A stretch of DNA of 64,000 nt, taken from Massilia eburnea (lineage in GTDB: Bacteria; Pseudomonadota; Gammaproteobacteria; Burkholderiales; Burkholderiaceae_D). The notes under the pieces are model-generated. The model worked only from the letters and a program-made list of their open reading frames with translations, was not told the DNA's origin and did no database searches. Every line of letters starts with the position of its first letter. The first letter of the stretch is position 1. The stretch covers positions 23,209 through 87,208 of the forward strand of contig NZ_WNKX01000022.1 of the NCBI RefSeq assembly GCF_009720745.1. The letters run 5' to 3'. The position numbers were made by a program, and so were the translations under genes. This document shows positions 59,385 to 64,000 of the stretch, in pieces.

Positions 59385-62276
59385 CTAGGCCGAAGTGCCG
59401 TTGGCCGGCATGTCATGTTGCTCGTCGTTGACGGCGGCGGCGCCGCTCATTGCCACCGACAGCGCGGCTGCCACCACGCCTTCGGTACGGATCAGGCGCA
59501 CGGTGCCGTTGCGGAACTGCTGCGCCATCGCCTCGCCGGTGATGGAAAACGCCTCCTGGCGGCCCGTGGTCGAGAAGATGTAAAGCGTCTTCAGTGGGCT
59601 GATCCAGGCCAGCTTGACCTTGCGCTTGCTGCCGTCGTCCTGGTCGAACTCCAGCCACATGCCGCGCGCCAGGCTATCCACCTCGATATTGGCATCATCG
59701 TCAGGCGGCGGCACTTCCTCCGCCTTCACCTCGGCCACCGCTTGCAGCTGCATACGGCGCTCGGCGTCCTGCTTCGCCACCTCCATCGCGATTTCGACCT
59801 GGCGTTCCGGCGACATCTCGATCGGTGCGCGCACGATCGATGCGTGGCACTCCGCCAGTTCGGCGAAGAACTGCAGGCGGTCGGCATCCTGCCACTTGAT
59901 CACGTCCAGCCACTTGTTCAGGGTGGACAGCAAGGTAGGCAGCTTGGAAATCAGTTTCTTGCGTTCGTCCTGGGTGATCTTCGGACGCACGCTCCAGATC
60001 AGGTCATCCATGGTCTGGGTGGCGTTGTTCACCGCGCCCGGCTTTTCATCCTCAACGCTGTAGGCGATGGTCAGGACCGACACCCACTTGTTCTCGAGGA
60101 AGGCCTCCACGATCGCCACCACTTCGCCGGTGCCGATGCGCAGCGCCACGGCATCCTTGGCCGACTTCGCCGCCACCGACATTTTTTCCTGTTTCAGCGC
60201 CTTGGCGATCGGCTCCGCCATGGCGGCAGCCGCTGCGGCCTCCTCGGCCTTGATGGACGCTTCGAGCTCGTTCACCGCTTCGGTGAAGACGCTCATTTCC
60301 TCTTCGTGGTCCTGGCTGACTTTTTCCACGCTGCGCTGCATGGCTTTGTACAGCGGATCGTCCGGGTCCTTGTGCTGCTCCCAGCCCATGCGCGACAGCA
60401 GGTCGATCATGCGGCGGGCCGGGTGCGCCTCCTGGAAGAAGAAGTTCTTGTCGACCAGCGCGGCCTTCAGCACGGGGATCTGCAGGAAGCGGATCAGGTC
60501 GCGGATTTCGGGCGAGATGCTGGAATCGCGGAAGACCGTATCAAACACCGCCGACAGCAGGTCGATGGTGCCTTCGTCGGCGCGCGTCAGGCTGCCCGCA
60601 GGCGCCTGCTCTTTAATCTGCGGCAGCAGGAAGACATTGCCCATCGCGCCGCCCGAGGCGAAGCCCGGAGCCGGCATGGCGCCGCCACCGGCTTGCGACG
60701 GACCGGCCGCAAAGCCGCCGCCAAAGCTGGGCGCAAGGGACACTGCCGGCATCGCGCTGCCTTCAGCGCTCGCAAACACGGCGCCACTCGGCACGCCGCG
60801 CTGCAACTGCGCCAGGAAGTTCATCAGCGGTTCTTTGGCGCTCAGCAGCGATGCACGCTGGGCCGCCTCATTATTGGCGCCGCCGTGGAAGCCTTGCGCC
60901 GGACCTTGCGCCCAGCCGCCTGCAGGCACCGCAACACCGCCCGGCACACCCGGCACAGCAACACCGGACAGCATGCCGCCCGGAATGCCCGTGCCAGGCA
61001 CTGCGCCGCCGCTCACCAGCGGCATATCCGCCATCGCCGTCCCGCCAGCCATCGGCATGCCAGCCATCGCCATACCCGGCGCGACGCTCACACCGCCCTG
61101 GACCGCCATACCCGGCACGCCAGCACTGCCGCCTGCAAAGACGGGCAGCCCGCCACCGGCCACGACTCCGCCAGCCGGGATACCCATGCCGGCGCCGCTC
61201 GGCGCCATGGAAACACCCGGCATCATTTGAACACCGGCAGGCATCGCCATTCCTGGCATACCGCCCGGCACAAAGCCAGGCGCCTGCATCGCCTGCCCCG
61301 GTGCAGCCATCGCCGGCGCGGCGCTGCCGGGCGCCGGGATTGCAGGCGCAGGAGCGGTTGGCGCCGCGGCATTTTCCGCCGTATGCGCCGGAGTGCCATA
61401 CAGGCCCGGGGTCACACTCAAGGTTGGCAGCGACAGATCGAGGTCGCCTAATTGTTCAAAGCCGGTTGGCGTAGGCTTGCCCCCGCCAGGCGCTTCGCCG
61501 CCCGAAAAGAACTGGCGCAGCTGCTCTGCCAGCGCGGCCTGCTGGTTCTTCTTGCGGGACGAAGCCTGGGATGCGTCGTGCGAGTCGGCGCGGCGCGTCT
61601 TGTGCTTTTCCACAGAACCCGGGCCTACGCCCTTGCGCTCGAGCGCAGTGTTGAGCTCCTCCAGCATGGGGCCGAACTGGAAGAAATCCTCAGGGCGCAG
61701 GAACGGCTTCATCAACTCGACCGCTTCCTCGTCCTTGATAAAGTCGATCCAGGCTTGCTGGAAGGAGCCCAGGAACACTTCGGGGCGGAAGGGATTCTGG
61801 TTAATGCGCAGGATGTCGCGGTCAAGCAGGAAAGCCAGGCGCACATTCAGCGTCGCCAGGCCGTCGGAATATTTGACTTCGAAGGCTTTACTGAAGCTGC
61901 CCATGGTCACCTTGGTGTCCATCTCCTCCATCGACACCAGGGATAGCGCCTCCAGGCCTTTACGCACGGGCGCCTTCTGGCCCGGGGCGAGTTGCGCAAT
62001 CTCGTGCCGCAAATCGCTTTCCAGCTGCTCGGCGAAGACGCCCAGGAAACCGTAATGGTCGGTACGCAGGCGATTGCCGGCACGAATGCGCGCTTGCAAA
62101 GACTTCACGTCGGTGGCATCGGTGGCGTCGACCAGGCTGGCAGCCCAGTTGGTGCACAGATCGTTGAATTGCTCGCTGACGTGCTTGTTGACCAGGGTGA
62201 TCAGGTTTTCCAGAAGCGCATGCCGCGGCGTGACCGCTTTTTTGGGCGCCGAAGATGTTGGGTTTTCTGGAAGCAT
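59385..62276 (-). CDS. DUF1631 family protein with Gly/Met/Pro-rich middle
   Basis: A 963-residue cytoplasmic protein (no signal peptide or membrane helix) found in beta- and gammaproteobacteria. Helical N-terminal part (about 1-230: KPFLRPEDFFQFGPMLEELN), a low-complexity centre (about 290-480) with many short GMAM, GVSVAPG and GGVAVPG blocks, then a helical part with RRMIDLLSRMGWEQHKDPDDPLYKAM and a C-terminal PilZ-like stretch (about 860-930: RGMWLEFDQDDGSKRKVKLAWISP). Function is unknown. The repetitive middle probably varies in length between strains. Confidence 0.88.
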   Translation of the reverse strand: MLPENPTSSAPKKAVTPRHALLENLITLVNKHVSEQFNDLCTNWAASLVDATDATDVKSLQARIRAGNRLRTDHYGFLGVFAEQLESDLRHEIAQLAPGQKAPVRKGLEALSLVSMEEMDTKVTMGSFSKAFEVKYSDGLATLNVRLAFLLDRDILRINQNPFRPEVFLGSFQQAWIDFIKDEEAVELMKPFLRPEDFFQFGPMLEELNTALERKGVGPGSVEKHKTRRADSHDASQASSRKKNQQAALAEQLRQFFSGGEAPGGGKPTPTGFEQLGDLDLSLPTLSVTPGLYGTPAHTAENAAAPTAPAPAIPAPGSAAPAMAAPGQAMQAPGFVPGGMPGMAMPAGVQMMPGVSMAPSGAGMGIPAGGVVAGGGLPVFAGGSAGVPGMAVQGGVSVAPGMAMAGMPMAGGTAMADMPLVSGGAVPGTGIPGGMLSGVAVPGVPGGVAVPAGGWAQGPAQGFHGGANNEAAQRASLLSAKEPLMNFLAQLQRGVPSGAVFASAEGSAMPAVSLAPSFGGGFAAGPSQAGGGAMPAPGFASGGAMGNVFLLPQIKEQAPAGSLTRADEGTIDLLSAVFDTVFRDSSISPEIRDLIRFLQIPVLKAALVDKNFFFQEAHPARRMIDLLSRMGWEQHKDPDDPLYKAMQRSVEKVSQDHEEEMSVFTEAVNELEASIKAEEAAAAAAMAEPIAKALKQEKMSVAAKSAKDAVALRIGTGEVVAIVEAFLENKWVSVLTIAYSVEDEKPGAVNNATQTMDDLIWSVRPKITQDERKKLISKLPTLLSTLNKWLDVIKWQDADRLQFFAELAECHASIVRAPIEMSPERQVEIAMEVAKQDAERRMQLQAVAEVKAEEVPPPDDDANIEVDSLARGMWLEFDQDDGSKRKVKLAWISPLKTLYIFSTTGRQEAFSITGEAMAQQFRNGTVRLIRTEGVVAAALSVAMSGAAAVNDEQHDMPANGTSA

Positions 62277-62431
62277 GATTTGGCCTGACTTTGAGGGTTA
62301 TTCATATTGTCGCAGATTCTTTCCATATGGCAATAGCCGAACACAAAGAATCTGCAAATATTTACGGCAATGTCGCCAAACTGTTGAGCTTGCACCACTG
62401 CGGTGCAGGATTAGTCCTACAAAGCGGGAAG

Positions 62432-62459
62432 TTGCATGCCGATTCACCTTTACTATTGC
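62432..62459 (+). promoter_or_regulatory. Possible promoter of the small Ser/Lys-rich gene
   Basis: TTGCAT (62432-62437), 16 bases, TATTGC (62454-62459). Just upstream, TGCACC (62391-62396) and GGTGCA (62402-62407) form a small perfect palindrome that could be an operator. Confidence 0.35.
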
Positions 62460-62501
62460 ACAAAGCATGATGAAGTTCCGATCCTTACGAAAGGAACTGC
62501 C

Positions 62502-62669
62502 ATGAAATCCAAGCAAAAATCCAGTAAACAGAGCTCGAGCTCTGGCACCCGCCAGAGCGCCGACCAGGGTTCGCGTTCGGGCGCACAACCGGCCAGCCAG
62601 CAATCGGACACCGGCCGCCAGAGCAAAACGGACAAGAAAAATCCCTCCAGCCGTAGCGGCAACCGGTAA
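62502..62669 (+). CDS. Small Ser/Gln/Lys-rich hydrophilic protein
   Basis: A 55-residue, wholly hydrophilic and probably disordered protein: MKSKQKSSKQSSSSGTRQSA then more S, Q, K, R, G. AAAGGAA lies eight bases upstream, and a strong terminator follows 20 bases after the stop, so a real transcription unit is likely. I know no family for it; its composition resembles short basic stress or nucleoid-related peptides, which is only an impression. Confidence 0.6.
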   Translation: MKSKQKSSKQSSSSGTRQSADQGSRSGAQPASQQSDTGRQSKTDKKNPSSRSGNR

Positions 62670-62689
62670 ATGAGGGGCGTTACGTGAAC

Positions 62690-62724
62690 GGGCCCGGGAG
62701 CACGCTTCCGGGCCCTTGCTTTTT
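62690..62724 (+). terminator. Strong terminator after the small gene
   Basis: GGGCCCGG (62690-62697) and CCGGGCCC (62708-62715) form an eight-pair stem with a ten-base loop, followed by TTGCTTTTT. It also separates the convergent ClpP-like gene. Confidence 0.88.
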
Positions 62725-63284
62725 CAGATATTGGTAACGCGCTTGCCTTTGGGCGGCTTGAAGTCCGCCACCGCGTTCACCAGGCCAACCTTGGCCGCTT
62801 CCGGCGCGGTCAGGTGCAGGTCGGAATATGCGTGGATGTTCCAGTGTTCGTCGGTCAGTTGCACGTATTTTCGCAGGATCGATTCGGTGCGTGCATCGTC
62901 GGCCTGCAGGCCCTCCACGATGATGCGCAAGGCGTCCGGCCTGGCTCCGTGCGGCGCGCTCGCATGCGATTTATGCACCATGAAGCGCGCCGTCTCGCTG
63001 GCATAGCGCTCATCGCCGGACAGGAACAGGATGACCGCAATCGAAGCCACCGCCCCGCCGTTGTAGGTGATGATCTTGATGGGCAGGTTGCGCAGGTAGT
63101 TATGCAGGCACAGGCCGTCGCTGACGTAGCCGCCGTTGGACTGGATCAGGATGTGGGCGGTCTCGATGCCGTCCTCCGTCATATCCGCCACCGCATCGAA
63201 CACACGGTGCACCATATCGCTGTTGACGTCACCGGACAGGGTGAACCACGCTTCCGTATCGCGTTTTTGCTTTTCTTCGCTCAT
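62724..63284 (-). CDS. ClpP-like serine peptidase
   Basis: A 186-residue protein of the ClpP/crotonase fold: ILIQSNGGYVSDGLCLHNYL corresponds to the ClpP oxyanion region, S81 in GGAVASIAV to the nucleophile, and H104 in RFMVHKSHA to the catalytic His. The nucleophile motif differs from ClpP (GQAASMG), and no chaperone gene lies nearby. It may be a stand-alone ClpP-type peptidase with another partner. Start at 63284, with GGAGCGACC before the ATG. Confidence 0.85.
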   Translation of the reverse strand: MSEEKQKRDTEAWFTLSGDVNSDMVHRVFDAVADMTEDGIETAHILIQSNGGYVSDGLCLHNYLRNLPIKIITYNGGAVASIAVILFLSGDERYASETARFMVHKSHASAPHGARPDALRIIVEGLQADDARTESILRKYVQLTDEHWNIHAYSDLHLTAPEAAKVGLVNAVADFKPPKGKRVTNI

Positions 63285-63354
63285 GGTCGCTCCATTTGTG
63301 GATATGGATGTTGGGGCCATTCTAGCGCAGACCGCTCTTAGCGGTACGTTCCGG

Positions 63355-63876
63355 TCACCACCCGTCCAGCACGTCAGCCAGACTCGCTCCAACCGTCACC
63401 CTTTCCGCCCAGCGCGACAATTCGCTCTCGCTCGCACCTTCGATTTGCGTCATTGCAGATCCCGGCAGCGGACCGAATCGAGACTTCAGCACTTTCACTA
63501 ACAGCTTCCGCTCTCCCTCGAGCTCCCCTTGTTGCAAGCCTTTCTGCAAGCCTTGCTGCAAGCCTCTCTGCTCTCCGCGCTCCACGCCAATTGCCTCGCC
63601 ACGAGCAATGGCATCACGCACCATAGAATTCACATAAGGCATGTCTAACCTCCTCTCCAGCTCGCCCAAAGCCACCTCAAAGGCAGCTTTCTGCGATTCC
63701 GGTAATTGCATTAACCAGTCTAATACATCGACAAAATCGAGGATGCGCCGCTTGGGCCATCGGAAATGGTACGCCCTGCGAGCGAGCTTGATTTTCGCCG
63801 CCAACCGCCCATCGGGATCGCGACGTGTCCTTATCGTCGCAAAATGCGTCTCGGTCACTAATGCAAAAAAATTGGT
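63355..63876 (-). pseudogene. DUF4351-family protein gene, 5' part lost
   Basis: The frame encodes the C-terminal half of a DUF4351/Rpn-type protein: LARRAYHFRWPKRRILDFVD, DWLMQLPE, MPYVNSMVRDAIARGEAIG, a run of QxGLQxG repeats, then KSRFGPLP and SELSRWAERV with a SLADVL end. Full members carry about 150 more N-terminal residues. Here the family-like sequence goes back only to NFFALVTETH, where it stops at a TGA (63877-63879), exactly at the start of an insertion-sequence end. A GTG at 63858 could still give a 167-residue product. The simplest reading is a gene cut by the insertion. Confidence 0.7.
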
Positions 63877-64000
63877 TCATCACGGATTGCTGTGATGTAG
63901 TCCTAAAAACAGGAAAGCGGTGAAGAAAAGTTAGACTTGTTGTGCGACCAACAAAACTCAACTTTACCCACCGCTTTCATGCAAGATAATAATCTCGACC
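63874..64000 (+). mobile_element. Left end of an insertion sequence
   Basis: From GGTTCATCACGG at about 63874 the DNA no longer continues the DUF4351 gene. It holds two palindromes, 63878-63897 (CATCAC/GTGATG) and 63913-63978 (GAAAGCGGTG/CACCGCTTTC), and then the start of an open frame. The GGTTCATC-like tip and MQD-type start recall ISL3-family elements, but the family cannot be settled from 127 bases. Confidence 0.55.
63979..64000 (+). CDS. Probable transposase, first seven codons
   Basis: ATG at 63979 opens the frame MQDNNLD, cut by the window edge. It directly abuts the right arm of a ten-pair inverted repeat (63969-63978), with no visible ribosome binding site, which would keep translation low. 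Identification as a transposase is inferred from the interrupted gene and the palindromic end. Confidence 0.35.

Noticed and set aside
1..64000. CRISPR arrays, rRNA genes, complete tRNAs, replication origin
   Set aside because: I saw no regularly spaced repeats, no rRNA signature sequences, no complete cloverleaf and no DnaA-box cluster.

Overview
The window is chromosomal DNA of a high-GC betaproteobacterium. Gene order (guaBA, smpB-ratA-rnfH, ppsA/ppsR, the rpsB-to-rnhB block, map-glnD, def-ligA-zipA-smc) and the style of the proteins (neutral beta-type porin, PHB/NfeD pair, DUF1631, DUF4124) fit Burkholderiales, most likely Oxalobacteraceae (Massilia/Duganella/Janthinobacterium-like). The genus is an inference from family resemblance, not a search result.

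Bases 1-3685 are the end of an integrated element that abuts the 3' end of guaA, a known island insertion site. It holds a cut-off AAA/OLD-type ATPase gene, two 3'-half tRNA remnants, a structured leader upstream of a DUF3892 gene, an AlpA-type regulator, a P4-type tyrosine integrase, and a run of repeated motifs between integrase and guaA that look like recombinase arm sites. This part is visibly more AT-rich than the rest.

3686-10551: guaB-guaA with an intercistronic terminator, then a gluconate-type operon (gntK, an ACS-family transporter, a porin) under a promoter flanked by two LacI-type palindromes, then a DUF4124 protein. 10.6-16.8 kb: a decayed small membrane-protein gene, rnfH-ratA divergent from smpB, a FlgO-type lipoprotein, a sirtuin with a DUF1272 protein, two poorly characterised genes, and a stomatin/NfeD pair. 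16.8-22.3 kb: ppsA divergent from its regulator ppsR, a REC-EAL protein, and a SpoU methyltransferase joined to rnhB.

22.3-37.0 kb, all on the minus strand, is the classical envelope and translation block read from the right: rpsB, tsf, pyrH, frr, uppS, cdsA, dxr, rseP, bamA, ompH, lpxD, fabZ, lpxA, lpxB, rnhB. It links translation start-up with isoprenoid, phospholipid, lipid A and outer-membrane protein assembly. A roughly 6-kb accessory stretch (37.3-43.1 kb: SRPBCC, DUF4287, a coiled-coil membrane protein, a secreted M6 protease and a Tat-exported phospholipase C) separates rpsB from map-glnD.

43.2-59.4 kb: map, glnD, a pseudouridine synthase, a YcgR-like PilZ protein, an aldo/keto reductase, an OPT transporter, def, ligA (with an apparently duplicated helix-hairpin-helix unit), zipA, smc, and a low-molecular-weight phosphatase. 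59.4-64.0 kb: a large DUF1631 protein, a tiny Ser/Gln/Lys-rich gene, a ClpP-like protein, and a DUF4351 gene whose 5' part is cut off by the end of an insertion sequence running out of the window.

Three loci carry paired palindromic (REP/BIME-like) repeats. I found no CRISPR array, rRNA gene or complete tRNA. No clearly new multi-gene system is proven here; the best candidates for novelty are the structured RNA/DUF3892 unit with the guaA-side repeat array, and the LigA domain duplication.
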